From NCBI GenBank assembly GCA_020226215.1, contig CM035236.1, forward strand, positions 54,869,057 to 54,933,056: a stretch of 64,000 nt of DNA, read 5' to 3'. The notes under the pieces are model-generated. The model searched no databases, was not told the DNA's origin, and was given only the letters and a program-made list of their open reading frames with translations. How positions within the stretch are numbered: position 1 is the stretch's first letter; each line of letters starts with the position of its first letter. The DNA is from Sindora glabra. Its lineage: Eukaryota > Streptophyta > Magnoliopsida > Fabales > Fabaceae. The translations under genes were made by a program, and so were the position numbers. Shown one piece after another: positions 25,171 through 37,220 of this stretch.

Positions 25171-26620
25171 TGGCTGCGATTCTGGTATAAGCATCATTTT
25201 AAACTGCGGTTTGTCTTCCCAGTATTACTTTTACTTCACCTCTCATAGCTGCAATTTTTTGTAGTTTTATCTCACAATCACTATATTTCTCCGTATTTTC
25301 GAGCAAACTGCAAATGTCAGTTATCTTGTAATCTATAGCATTTCATGCTATTATATTAAGGTAGTTTAAATTCAATTGCAAATGAGTGTGAGATCCCTTT
25401 TTTTTATTATTATTTTAAACATTTTTCCTCAGTTCTATAACCGTAATGTTGAACACAACATTATTATCTTGGAGCGCACCGCAATTATAATTTTTCACTA
25501 TTTTGTACTGTAACTAATGCATCAATTTTATGGGTATTTATCTGCAATTTTATCATTAGAAGTACAACTGCAATCACAATTTAGAACCATGGATTTTTCC
25601 TGCAGTTCAGATTTGGAAAAGAATGGGAGCATAGCTCTAGCATTTTCAGTGTGGATGTTTAGTGAAAGTTACATGTGCAGTTGTAATAAATGGAAAGGAA
25701 ATGTGGGGTGAGAAAGATCAGGAGGCACTGTTAATTCTTTCTTTTCTTTAGCAGTGATTTTTCTTCTGTTCTTTTCTGTTTAAAGACTGAAAAAAGATAG
25801 AGTCTTAATTTATTGTCAGATACACTCTTTGTAATTTATTGTCAGATACACTCTTTGTTCATCTACTTTTCTTCTTCCTCTTCTTTAAATTACTGGTGTT
25901 TGCACTGTGGCTCTACGCAGTATTTGATATAGTTCTGATCAGTGGTATTGCTCACATGCATTTACTAACCACTATGCTTCCTGCTTGAACACTGCAAAGA
26001 CGTTGATTTAGTGATTGAATCTCAGGTTTGTGCTGAATATTTCTAATTTCCGAAGCCATGTGGCATTAAGATTCTAAATTATATAACAGGATAGGTCCAT
26101 AAAACATAGGAAAAACATTGATAAAAGGATGGATCCTTGTAACATTGGAAAAATCTGTGGTGTTATTGTTCACATGCACTTACTGACTGCTATGCTTCAT
26201 CTTCAAATAAAGATGACTTTTTTCATCTTCCTTTTTAATATTTTTAAAAGGGTGGTTCCATATAATTTGTTGCTCTAAAAAATGATGGACGAAAAGACGA
26301 ATTCACATGCAATGTTTGATTTTCATTCTTTTCTCCTACATGTGAGTTAGTATTAGATAAATGTGAAATTTAACAAAAAATATATATCATTTTGCGAATC
26401 TATGAACTTCATTTGATTGTGAACCACATGGGTTTTTTTTATATAAATTTAAGAAGGAGAAATATGTAAAAATTTCTCAGGGAAAAATATAATATACCTC
26501 TGAAGTTTGATTAAGCAACAGAAATGATATACAAACTTTAAGACTTTATAGTGTACCCTTGAAATTTAATTGAGTAATAAAAATAGTACATAAACTTAAA
26601 GCCTTATACTTTATCCCTTA
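25171..26620. other. CLE 3' flank with a 26-bp perfect tandem duplication
   Basis: The sequence is less AT-rich than the surroundings and probably includes the CLE 3' UTR up to about 25,700. 'TAATTTATTGTCAGATACAC' plus TCTTTG occurs twice back to back (25,806-25,831 and 25,832-25,857). The open frame at 25,517-25,711 has no family signature and I do not call it a gene. Confidence 0.5.
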
Positions 26621-27075
26621 TGCTTTGTTTGGCATGTAATTTTTTTAGAATTGATTTCATTTCATTTCAATTGAAATGATTTCAATTCATTTACAAATGA
26701 ATTGTATTGTTTAGATACTTTATAAAAAATAATGATTTCAATTCATTTGTAAATTAATTATTTTATTTAAAATACATTAAAAATATATGAAATTTAATTA
26801 AAAAATAAATTTTGATAATATTATGATAAATATAATGCTAAAAAGAGGATAAAACTTTTATATAAAATATTTTTTTAGTCAAATGAAATGAATTCTAGTG
26901 AAATTCTTGTTAAATTAGATGGATTTCATAATGACATAAATGTAATTAAAATAAAAATTATAAATGAAATAAAATGAAATTAAATCCTTTTATATTTAAA
27001 GTCAAACATCATTTTTTAAAAAAGTTCATTTGAAAATGAAATGAAATCTTATTTTTAATATTGTCAAACAAGGGG
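26621..27075. mobile_element. MITE candidate, Tourist/PIF-Harbinger-like, 455 bp
   Basis: The left end (TGCTTTGTTTGGCAT, then GATTTCATTTCATTTCAA) matches the reverse complement of the right end (CCCCTTGTTTGACAA, then GATTTCATTTCATTTTCAA) over about 45 bp with changes. Both ends are flanked by TTA (26,618-26,620 and 27,076-27,078), the three-base target used by PIF/Harbinger elements. The interior is AT-rich without coding capacity, as expected of a non-autonomous element. Confidence 0.6.
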
Positions 27076-28376
27076 TTAAAATTTTAGAAAAAAATGAAAT
27101 TGTTATTTTAAGTTAAGTATATCTGTAACATCTGTTAAGTCTTACTTTTCCGTTGTGTTAATTCATTCTTTAGTTTAGACAAGGGAAAAAAGCTCAAGTT
27201 TAATAACAAATTCTCAAAAAAGAAAAAAAGTGAAAAGCTAACAAATTAGGATTCAAAGTCATTTCTAAAATTTAAGCTAAGGTGTTCTCGAATGATATAA
27301 TTTATTTTGATTATATAAGTTTGCTTCACATTTTAAAAACATGTAAAATAAATCAGGCATATAACATTAAATTCATTGTTTCTCCACTAGATTAAAACCG
27401 TCATTCATACAAAAACCATTTAGTTAGTAATTTACTAGAGCAATTTAAACTAAACCTTCTATAATGTTATTTAATTATGTTGGTCAAATAATTAGTTTTC
27501 AAATCTATAAATTAAATAGAGCTTATTAGGCTTTAACAAATATGAATTTTGGAGACCTTAAAAAAAAAACTTTTATTAGATACAAATGGATCAAACTTCA
27601 ACATAATGTATTCAATTTACAATGACTATCACAAGACCTTCACAGTTTTTCTGATGGCTTTCCTTGTATATTGCTAGAATAATCAAGTTAACAAAATTTT
27701 AGATTTAACTTAAAGCTAATAATTTCATTAATTCTAAAGGATAAATGGTAAGGTTCTAAAATTCATGTATTAGTTTTGTTACACAACTAAAATTCAGGGA
27801 AATAAAGTATAATATTTTTAAAATTTATGTATCTTTTATATTACTCAATCAAAGGTCTAAGCTCTATTTTCTCCGAGTTTCTTTGTAGATTCTGGATTAC
27901 TTGTGGACCTGAACTGTAATTTCCTATCTTTGGCTCGCTCTGTATTGTGCCTAGCCCTGTGCGCCAGAAAGACAAAACGGAAAAAAGAATAGGCTGATTA
28001 AACACTGTAATTATGACACATTGTCTTAAATATCATAACCATAATAGTGAAATGTTGGATTACCTCTACATTCAGTGGCACCTTTTTTATTGCACATTTT
28101 AAAATGAATTCTTGTCCACATGATATATGGAGGGACGTAAAAAAATGAATTCATTTTCTTTTATGTTATTTGTAATTTTTGTTTTAATTGCACTTATAAC
28201 ATTAAAAAAATTCAAATTTATTAAAATTTTTACTAAAATGTACCTTGTTTATCATAAAACCCATATAGAACTAATAACTCCATCATCATGTTATCACGTT
28301 ACAATAAAATGGTTAATTGACATCAGATATATAAGGCATTATACATAAAAAAATAACTCATGTGTAATGGAGTACC

Positions 28377-28419
<43 letters not shown>

Positions 28420-29954
28420 AATGTCAATTGGTAAACTATCATAAAATATAAAAATAATGCTATTTTTTATTTGAAAAGAACTGACATCATTTATATTTCT
28501 ATTATCTTAGGAAATAGCATTAAACATTGTTTATTTTTTAAAAATTGATGTCTAATACCTACAATATTATATCAAATTGTTTAAATAGTTGAGGTATGTC
28601 TCAATCCTGACCTCTAGTTTCTCACTCCCTAGTCCTAAAACTTATCCTTATCCCCATCCCCATGCCTTAACTCCTAATTCCTTACTCTCTCATCCTAAAC
28701 CTTAAGCTCATCTCCATATTTTCCACTCCCTCATCCTTCTTTCCCATGTATTTCTAATCAAATATAAAAAGCCAACATCCTTTATTACTTTAGAAAATCT
28801 GAATTAGATAACTTTAATTAATAAACATGATAACAATGGATTGAAAACAATTAAGGTTGTATATAATGCCACAATAAAAAATAGATACTTTATTAAATCT
28901 ATCTTAACACCCATTACTCGATATATAAGGTTTGTACCCTTTAGCAAAGTATTTTGAATACAATACCTATAAATACAATGAACATTGTTGAAATTGGTGT
29001 ACTATACATTTTCGTATGAATAAATAATAGATAATATGAAAGAATATAAAAAAAGATAAATGAAATTCAATTTTTTACTTATGCAAATCTATAAAAGTTA
29101 TATCAAAATGATATGTAGCAAAATGGGATCGATTAAGAAATTAAAAGCTAAACTATAAGAATAAACACAAGAATTAGAAAAGAATCCTCACATTTATATT
29201 CTATACTTTTCTAGAAAATGCTAAACCTTATATTTTTAGTCCCAAACTAACTAAGTTTTTAACCCTACAAAATAATTAGCGGGTAAAAACAGAACCAAAG
29301 AAAATCATCTTAAAATCAAAATGAGAGCATACCTCTTTAAACAAAGAATCATTTTAAGATCAAAATGACTTCAAGATGAAATTTACAAATGGTGCCATGC
29401 TTCACTCTTTTTATTTTCAACATACGTTATGCTTTATCTTTTTTATTTTCAATTCATGCCCTTGGCTTACTATTCCACTTCTTGGTTACTACATAACAAC
29501 TAATGTTTAAAATTTATATTACACATCAATTGTGAAAATCATCATCGTCTCTAATTCAATAACGTTATCATATTAAATAATGTTTAACATCAGTTGCAAT
29601 AAAAAAATGATGTCATAATAGATGAATGTGTTTTTTAGAGAACCAAATTTTTTTTCTTCTTATTATAGAATTAAACAAAATAGCAACAAATTAAATGTAA
29701 ATAAAACAAAAAATAAGAAAGGAGACAATATATTATGAACGTATATTCTTCTATTTTATATATTTTCATATCAATACATGAACATATATAATGAAAAAAA
29801 CCATCATTTATCATGAACAACAAACTTTACACTTATAATAAATATTACATGGTATCCTTACAAAAATTAAAAGGAAAGCAATTATCATCTGCTCGTAATT
29901 CCTTCCTATTACTTGATAGCTTATGAGATGTTTAATTCAATCAATTTTAAAACT
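27076..29954. other. AT-rich spacer with an (AT)n microsatellite
   Basis: No gene was recognised. A pure AT run lies at about 28,379-28,413. At 28,600-28,760 a CT-rich stretch repeats phrases such as CTCATCCTAAACCTTA. At 29,524-29,600 two ATCAxTTG motifs echo the palindrome arrays at 20 and 32 kb. The open frame at 28,127-28,348 has no family signature. Confidence 0.5.
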
Positions 29955-30162
29955 ATTAACCTTAAGATACTTGAGTGCTTTATTTGTTATGAACCTTTTA
30001 ATGTTCCTATATTTCAGTGTGAAAATGAGTATTCTTCTTACTCTATATGTATTAAAGTTTGATACAACATATAAAGCAAGCAACGTATTGATTTTCACAT
30101 TGAGACATAAGAAGCAGGAGAAGCTTATAACAAATGAAGAAATTAAGTATCTCGAAGTCAAT
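29955..30162. repeat. Compact 208-bp hairpin with 102-bp arms
   Basis: 29,955-30,056 aligns without gaps to the reverse complement of 30,061-30,162, at about 75% identity by eye, leaving a loop of only about 4 bases. Shared blocks include AGATACTT, ATTTGTTAT, TGTGAAAAT and TATATGT. Because the two strands resemble each other, overlapping open frames appear on both (29,923-30,195 plus, 29,937-30,185 minus) with similar translations. The ORFs are a by-product of the inverted repeat. It could be a foldback MITE or an inverted duplication of the kind that gives rise to young MIRNA loci. The sequence alone does not choose. Confidence 0.75.
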
Positions 30163-31605
30163 AAGAGGACAACACATGCTATCAATGCTACATAAGTAAA
30201 AATATTTCAAATTTTATGATCATAACAATAACATTAAACCACGGATATACTCATAATCATCTATTTGGGTGCAAAAGATAATCATAATTTGATGTAATAT
30301 CAATGACTGTAAGAGATAACTTCTAAGATTGAGATAAAAGATATAGATCATAGTATTTAACATTGAAAAGAAATTAGAATCTCTCAATGTTCCTTCAATT
30401 AAAGGACTTATATTTGCATTTTAGTGATCAATACAAATATTCTACAAAGAATTTGGAAGAATTCTTGTCCAAGTCCCTACAAATGCTCTGTAGAATTCCT
30501 ATGTTCATGGCCAAAGTATGAATACAAGTTCTTAGAAGGAACTCAGATCAAATCCAAAACCTTCTAAAAGCAATGATTTTTTAAATCCATCAAAGGCTCC
30601 TTAGATAAAGCATGCATACCTTAATATTAATATTACTTGGGTTATGTAGAAAATCTAGGAATCTTTTAAAATGCCATACAAGGTGTGAATACAAGGCCTT
30701 GTAAGAAAGTTTAAAAGTTTGTTAGACCTTCCAAATAGTCATGGTATTGCCAAATGCTTAAATCGACACCTTGCAATTGAGAAGCCATACTTTTCATGGA
30801 AAAAGATTTTTATCTTGAAGGATTACAAAAATCCTATTTATATGTCAAGAGCAAAAAAAAAATGTCAATTATTAGTTAAAATTAACTTCATTTATTTGGT
30901 CATATGTATAGTTATAATGACTTAAGATGTCAATTAAATAGTAAAATGATGTGTAAATTATTGATGAACAATAATGACTATTGAAATGGACTTACACAAT
31001 GGTTTGTAAGTTATTCATTAAATGTCATTGTTGAAATTATTTTCGGTTCCATTTATTTAGACTTCTTTATTTTTATTCATTTAAATTTTTTTATCAATTC
31101 ATTATTTAGACTTCATTAGTTTCTCTCATTTTGACTTGTTCATAAATTTATTCGTTTAGATATATTCAGTTTCATTCTTTTAAAAGTCATCATAAATGGT
31201 TTTCATCTAAACATATATTTTCAAAAAAAATTAATTATATTAGACATAAAAAATTGATGTTTTTATGTTTGGCAAATAATTAAATATGAAAAAAAGTAAT
31301 TTTAAAACCAATTTAACATAGAATATTATATTTATTTTAATATGTCTTCTCTTTGTTAGTCTATGTAATCCAAATTCCTATTATACAATTTTAAGTAAAA
31401 GTAATATATAGATAAGTAAAAAGAAACAAAACTACAAATTTAAACAAAATAACCACATTAAATCATCAATAAAAAAATTATATGTCTACATATGAATACA
31501 CAAAAATAATGAAAAAATTACTATATATCATAATCTTCATTCTTAATGCAAACTCCAGCATTATTTGTTCAATTTTTTTCAATTTGTATACTTCATTGGG
31601 AAATG
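30163..31605. other. AT-rich spacer
   Basis: No gene was recognised. Opposed open frames at 31,478-31,706 lack a family signature, and unlike those at 30 kb their translations are not similar to each other. An ATGTCAATT...AATGATGT motif at 30,927 is again of the palindrome-array type. Confidence 0.45.
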
Positions 31606-31830
31606 ACAGAGTATACAATGGGAGAAAACTAAAGATTAAGGTTATTCCATTGCACACTCTTTTGATGAAAGAGGAGTGCAAGTTCAGCAATTTCTCCATT
31701 CACTGACTTTTTTATTCCACTTTTACAATATAAGAAATGAAAGAATATATAATAGGAGAGAAACAAAGGTCAAGATTCTTCTATTTTACACTCTCTTGAT
31801 GAAAGTGAAGTAAGAAATCAACAATAATAT
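31606..31830. repeat. Tandem duplication, period about 132 bp
   Basis: 'GAGTATACAATGGGAGA' context at 31,610 recurs as 'GAATATATAATAGGAGA' at 31,742. Each is followed at the same distance by a 'CACTCTxTTGATGAAAG' segment. Confidence 0.65.
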
Positions 31831-31929
31831 TATGTATTACACTCATCATACTCAATCATATTGAAGAGACATCAGAAAAGTTCATTTGAAAAGATAAAAT
31901 TCGAGCAAAAATTTGTAGAAAAAAATAAC

Positions 31930-32250
31930 CGTTGATTATTAAACAAAATCGATGTTGTATGATTTTGTGGTTTCTTACATGACTACTTAAATGGCTTTTA
32001 GATGATGTTTGTTAACAAAAATTGACATTTTGTTCTTTTGTAGTTTTAATGGAACTTTTGAAATGTCTTTTAAATAATAATTGTTGATTAAAATGGAAGT
32101 CCTATGATTTCATAGTTTCTAATGACACTTTTATAATTCATTTTAGATGATAGTTGTGTCTAAAACTAACACCATAAGTTTATAAATAATGTTTAAATGT
32201 CAATTGTATTATTATTCATCATTTTAAATTTTTCATATAATTTTAAAAAT
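31930..32250. repeat. Second palindrome array, period about 70-76 bp
   Basis: GTTGATT-type motifs followed by an AAAA-(T/C)xGA half-site occur at 31,931, 32,007, 32,083 and 32,153, separated by units ending 'TTTTAGATGAT'. Spacing (76, 76, 70) equals the half-period of the array at 20 kb. It is interpreted as the subterminal part of a CACTA-like element, or of two related ones. Confidence 0.5.
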
Positions 32251-33342
32251 ATCATCATATCAAAATAAATGTCGATTTTATTGTAAACTAGCATTTATCG
32301 GCTAATGTAAATCATTAATTTTGTACCAATATCAATTTATTTATGATATAATATATTTCAAATAAAATAATTTATATAAATTAATTGAAATTATATTTTA
32401 TATTTTTAATATTATTTTAAACATTAATATTCTACCACAAATAAATTGACATGAATTCATAAATAATTGTTTTGAAACAAAGCGTTTTGCCATGATATTT
32501 GGAATAGGAGTTTTTCCATAATTCTTTTCCTCAATCGTGCATACCTTCTTTCATTACGATGGATTGGCATAACAAAAGAATTTAGAATTGAATCCGAAAC
32601 ATAAAAAATGAAAAAAAAAATATATATATATATATATTGAAAATTATTGGGTACCGCTTAAGCGAGAAATTTCAAATTCTTTTACTATAATTTAACTTTC
32701 TAAATTGAGATTCATGATTGCAATATTATGTTTAAATTTACTGTTACAGACCGTAACACAAATATAATTCTTTAAAAGTTTTTATTGTGATAATTATATT
32801 TTTATATTTATATATCATTTTATTAATTACAATAAAATGGCAATGAAGATTAGAAAATCCTATAAATAACCTCAGAAAATGGTAAACCTCCGACTACGGG
32901 TAGTTGGCAACGTATATAGACGCCCACCCTATATTCAGAGGTGTAGAACAAGATTCTTGATGTGTGTATGAGTTGGGAGAGGCCTTGAGATACTGTCTAG
33001 GCAATAATTATTGGGTAGAAACAGTACTATTTTGATTGATTATTCCTAGAAGTCCCATCCGTTTTTTCTTTTTTCACTTAATTGCACTAATTTTCTTCTT
33101 TCACGAATAGGGTGCCTGTCCTAACGGGCCACCACGCTTTCTCAAGATTTAGGACACCGTACCATCCAGCCACTTGATTATTTAATTAATGGCATAAAAT
33201 TTTGTGATATGAAGGATCTGTGGGCCCTTCTTTTATCTCAAAGACAAATTTGAATTTTGTGTCTTAAAATGTTCCTGTTCCATTAAGAGAAGATAGATAT
33301 AAAACTTTTAGAATACAATATTACCTTTAATTTCTTGAGAGT
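32251..33342. other. Spacer with a somewhat GC-richer island
   Basis: 32,880-33,240 is less AT-rich and looks like unique sequence, with a TATAAATA at about 32,869. I find no open frame or splice pattern that supports a gene. Confidence 0.4.
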
Positions 33343-33815
33343 GGTTTGGTTCACATTAACAATATAGAAAATTTTATTTCTTAAAAAATAAGAAATTAAT
33401 AAGTTGTTTAGTTGATCATTATTTTATAAATTGAAAAAATAAAATTTATTAAGAAGTCTTACTTCCTAAGATGTTACTTACTCACCTTCCCTTTATGTAA
33501 GTTTTATTTCTCATGTTATTTATAAATATAATAATAAAATTATCCTTATTAAATTTAATTAATAATAACTAAAATTTATTATTTTATATTATAATAATAT
33601 TAGGGATATAGTAGTTATTTTATTAATCTTTCCTAAAATATTCAAAATTGAACTAAATAAGATATAAGAAATTATTTTTTAATAAGTGTCACTTCCTATG
33701 TGTTAACTAAATAATTTTGAATATTTTTCAAAAAATTCATATAAAAAATTATTTTTTAAAAAGTTGAATTTTCCACAAGAAATTATTTCTTATGCGAACT
33801 AAACAATTCCTTAAA
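33343..33815. mobile_element. MITE candidate, about 470 bp
   Basis: The left end (GTGGTTTGGTTCACATTAA) matches the reverse complement of the right end (AATTGTTTAGTTCGCATAA). Both continue into a CTT..AAAAAATAA block about 30 bp further in. The ends are eroded and no target duplication is certain. The 'GTTTGGTT' start is common in plant non-autonomous hAT-like elements. Confidence 0.45.
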
Positions 33816-36345
33816 TTTAGTTTTTATGTAATTCTCTTCCACACATGATCCTCAAAGTCACTCCTTACTCACTTCCCTAATTTGTTTGTAAGTTGAGAGA
33901 GAGGGAATAATGAGAATATTTAGAAAGTGAATATGAATTTATTCAAACTTCTATAGATTACATTCATAATGAGGCAATAAGACTTAATATTATTTTTAAA
34001 ATTTTACTCTTTTTATTTTTATAAAAAATTTATATATGTATATTAAATAATTTATAACTTCTAATATTATTTAAAAAATTATGATAAAAAGGAAAAAAAT
34101 CAGAGCCCTAATAAATAAGGCAACCGTTCTAAGGAAGAGACACTGATGCCCTTTCATTTGTTCAATGAGAATACAAACATCCTTGTGAAATGGGAAAATC
34201 GATTCTCTCCGCCCCCATTAATTTCTCATAGGTGAGCGCTCCACAGTTCTCTATGCAAAAAAAATATTATATATTTTTTATAATTTTTGGTGGACACCAA
34301 AATATTAGTTTTCTTCGGTGTCCCTATGGACAAAACAAAGTGCAATTCTTTCAAGGCGAGATCTATAAAGAAGCTATAGAAACTTCCTTGGAATTAGTTG
34401 TCAACTGAATCCCAGAAAATCACACCCTAAAGAAATGACTAGAGAAGAGAGTAGATATTTCTTCTAATGCAAGTTTTTCTATCCCTTCAAAAGATTCTGT
34501 TCATGAATGAGACCAGAGTTTTCAATTTTTTTTCCTTTTCTTTCCCACTTCTCACTACTAGGAATAGTGTTTGCCCATGAACGTTAAATGAATGTTTGCT
34601 TGGTGCCATTATAGAGCATACAAATAAATGCGAGTTGAAGAGAGCGGTAAGAGTGCAACTACCCCCATCTCTCTCTTTGTCCAATTTGCATAAAATTCTA
34701 GTTTATTGCTTCCACCCACCCAATTATTTCATCAGGGATGCTTGCCTCACTATTGTTTCTGTACGTCTTCATAACTTTATTTCAAACTATGTAGGTATTA
34801 AAATTTTGGCCATAGTCTAAGATTCTAAGAGATTAGATGATCTTTAAAAATATTTTTTAAGTTCTTAAAATAGTATGCACAGTAATTTAGTAGAATTATA
34901 GCGATAATCTCATTTTTTAAATATTAACTACCACTAATTAAGTTGAACATTTTATGCCAAGAAGGCATTCATATTATTATTATAAAGTGCAGGAAGGAGA
35001 GTCGATGCCGATTGTCCTTACTCCCTCCACTCTTCGCCCCCTACCCACCCAAAAAAAACAAAAAAAGTGATTGATGACTAATTTTAACTTCACAAAAAAA
35101 AAAATCTTTTTGGAGCAAATAAAGACACTTTCATCCAAATTTTACGATATGTGCTATTATTAAAATTTATATTAATCATGAGAGTAGCATTAATTACTAT
35201 TATTTTCTGTATATCTTGCTACTTGCTGGCTTATAACCATTTCCCCTCTATTTTTTTTTTTTTTCCATTTTTCTCATTGCGATGAGTTTTATCTTCATAT
35301 CTTCCAATATTATGAGGGAGCACCATTTAAGGCCTAATGTGGAAGCCGTGACCCAAAAATAGAGGTCCCACAGAGGATGGCAAGTTGGTTGTAAAGCTAA
35401 ATCTTATAAATAATATCAACTGCCCAAAAATAAAGGCTCCATTAATGTTAAATGCGTATGGGTCACATCCATACAACTTTGCAATGATAGCTTTGATTAA
35501 TTGAAGGTTAAATTGTGGTATTCAGTAAATGGTTATTTTCAGAGGGATGTTTGTCTTCAAAATTCGTTTTCTCTCAGCAAAATCTGAATATTTACTTGCA
35601 AGGGGAATCCTCTAATCTTTTGAGGTAAATTTAAACATTACATTAATAGCATGTACTGGAAGTCAAGAATTGAATGTTACGGGCAAATTATTTAAAAACA
35701 TTATTACTCAAAATTGTAATAGACTATTTGGCAATTAGATAATTATATTAATAGTTAATTGATCTAATTAATTATTAATTAATAGTTAATTATATTATCT
35801 CATTTAAAGTTATTTCAATAAAAATATTTTGTAAAATAATTATTTACTATTAGTTGACTATCAGTTATTTATATATAAAATTACATATAAAAATATGAAT
35901 ATATTTTATAATTTATTCAATTATATTTTTTTTCTTTTATAATATTTCAAAATTTATTAAATTAAAATTTCTTATAAAAGATATGTTATCGCATTCTATT
36001 ATTTATTAAATTATTCTTAAAAATAATGTATTATACTTGTTAAAATTTTTTTAAGAAATAAATAATTATAATATATTATAATTATTTAATTTTTTAAAAA
36101 TAAATATATTTAGGTGTTCATATATACTTTTGCGTTATTTTATATCAAGTTTTCAACATACTCTTTGCATATATATATATATATATGATTCTGCTATTTT
36201 CGTACTATATATATCTTCATCATCATATTTTTTTAAAGAAGAACATAACTTAATCAAAAATCATTATGCTATTTCTTATTAGCGTATGTTAAATGGTCCC
36301 TTTTTATTTAAAAATTGAATCTACTACAAATTGAAAAAAAAAACT

Positions 36346-36349
<4 letters not shown>
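33816..36349. other. Spacer
   Basis: No gene was recognised. 34,100-34,820 and 35,230-35,660 are less AT-rich and may be unique DNA. Open frames there (34,487-34,820 on both strands) show no family signature. A hairpin GGACACC/GGTGTCC lies at about 34,292-34,325. Confidence 0.4.

Positions 36350-36404
<55 letters not shown>
36350..36404. repeat. (TA)n microsatellite
   Basis: About 27 uninterrupted TA units. Confidence 0.95.
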
Positions 36405-36408
<4 letters not shown>

Positions 36409-36621
36409 AAATCAATCTAATTAATTTTTTTTCTTTTAATATGAAAAGAATTTAAATTTATTATATAATCATATAACACAATAATATTTATTTTGTTAAT
36501 CTATATTAATTTTCTTATGTAAAATTAATTAATAAAAAGCTAAATAATTATTTCTTTTTTATAAAGAATTATTGTATTCTAATATATATTAAATTTGTAC
36601 ATATATAATTAAAAATGATTA

Positions 36622-36700
36622 GTAATTAAATGGCTAAGCTCTTGTTTGTATACTGTATGGTTTGGGGTTCAATTCTTCCATAAAGTATTTTAAACAAAAT
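36622..36700 (+). repeat. tRNA-like SINE candidate with A and B boxes
   Basis: TGGCTAAGCTC (36,631-36,641) resembles a Pol III A box and GGGGTTCAATTCT (36,664-36,676) a B box. The 'CTTGTTTGTA...GTTTGGGGTTC' phrasing is usual in tRNA-derived plant SINEs. No cloverleaf folds, so it is not a tRNA gene. Confidence 0.4.
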
Positions 36701-36917
36701 AATAAATTTATATAACTATACAATTTGGTAATAATTTTCTCTTTTTACCTATCTTTTATAAATTAGCAAATTGAAAGCATCGTGTTTCCCTATTTTTTCA
36801 AAATGGTTAATTGGTCGCTAATTAGCTAATTAAAGTAATTATTTATTAAATACTTAAGACAACAATTTTACTTGATCAATTAGATAAATGCCTCCAAATC
36901 AATAAAAAATCGATGAA

Positions 36918-37220
36918 TTGGTTAAGTGCTAACTACCCTCATATTCAATATTGGCTAAAATTGCAGCCACCCAATTGAGAAATTCTTAGGTATATATTAT
37001 ATATTATCTGAAATTATTTTAAAATAATTTTTAAATAATAAATTATTAATAAATTTTGATCCATTATAATTAGTTGAGTGCTAACTACCCTCATATTCAA
37101 TACTAGCCAAAATTGCAGCCACCCAATTGAGAAATTCTTAGGTACATATTATATATTATATGAAATTATTTTAAAATAATTTTTAAATAATAAATTATTT
37201 ATAAATTTTGATCTAGTGCA
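36918..37220. repeat. Recent tandem duplication, period 152 bp
   Basis: 'GTGCTAACTACCCTCATATTCAATA' context at 36,927 recurs at 37,079. The whole unit, including 'TGCAGCCACCCAATTGAG' and the AT-rich tail, is nearly identical, so this duplication is young compared with others in the window. The unit start TTGGTTAAGTGC also resembles a Pol III A box. Confidence 0.85.

Noticed and set aside
28600..28760. CCTAAACCTTA-like phrases as interstitial telomere repeat
   Set aside because: The spacing and sequence do not follow CCCTAAA units. It is only a CT-rich degenerate repeat.
29923..30195. Two overlapping ORFs on opposite strands, 90 and 82 codons
   Set aside because: Their mutual similarity comes from the inverted repeat. 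Neither has a codon pattern or family match that supports a gene.
34552..34568. CACTACTAGGAATAGTG as a CACTA element terminus
   Set aside because: The motif is partly self-complementary and isolated, without a partner end, TSD or adjoining palindrome array.
36622..36700. A tRNA gene
   Set aside because: A- and B-box-like motifs are present but acceptor and anticodon stems do not form. A SINE is more plausible.
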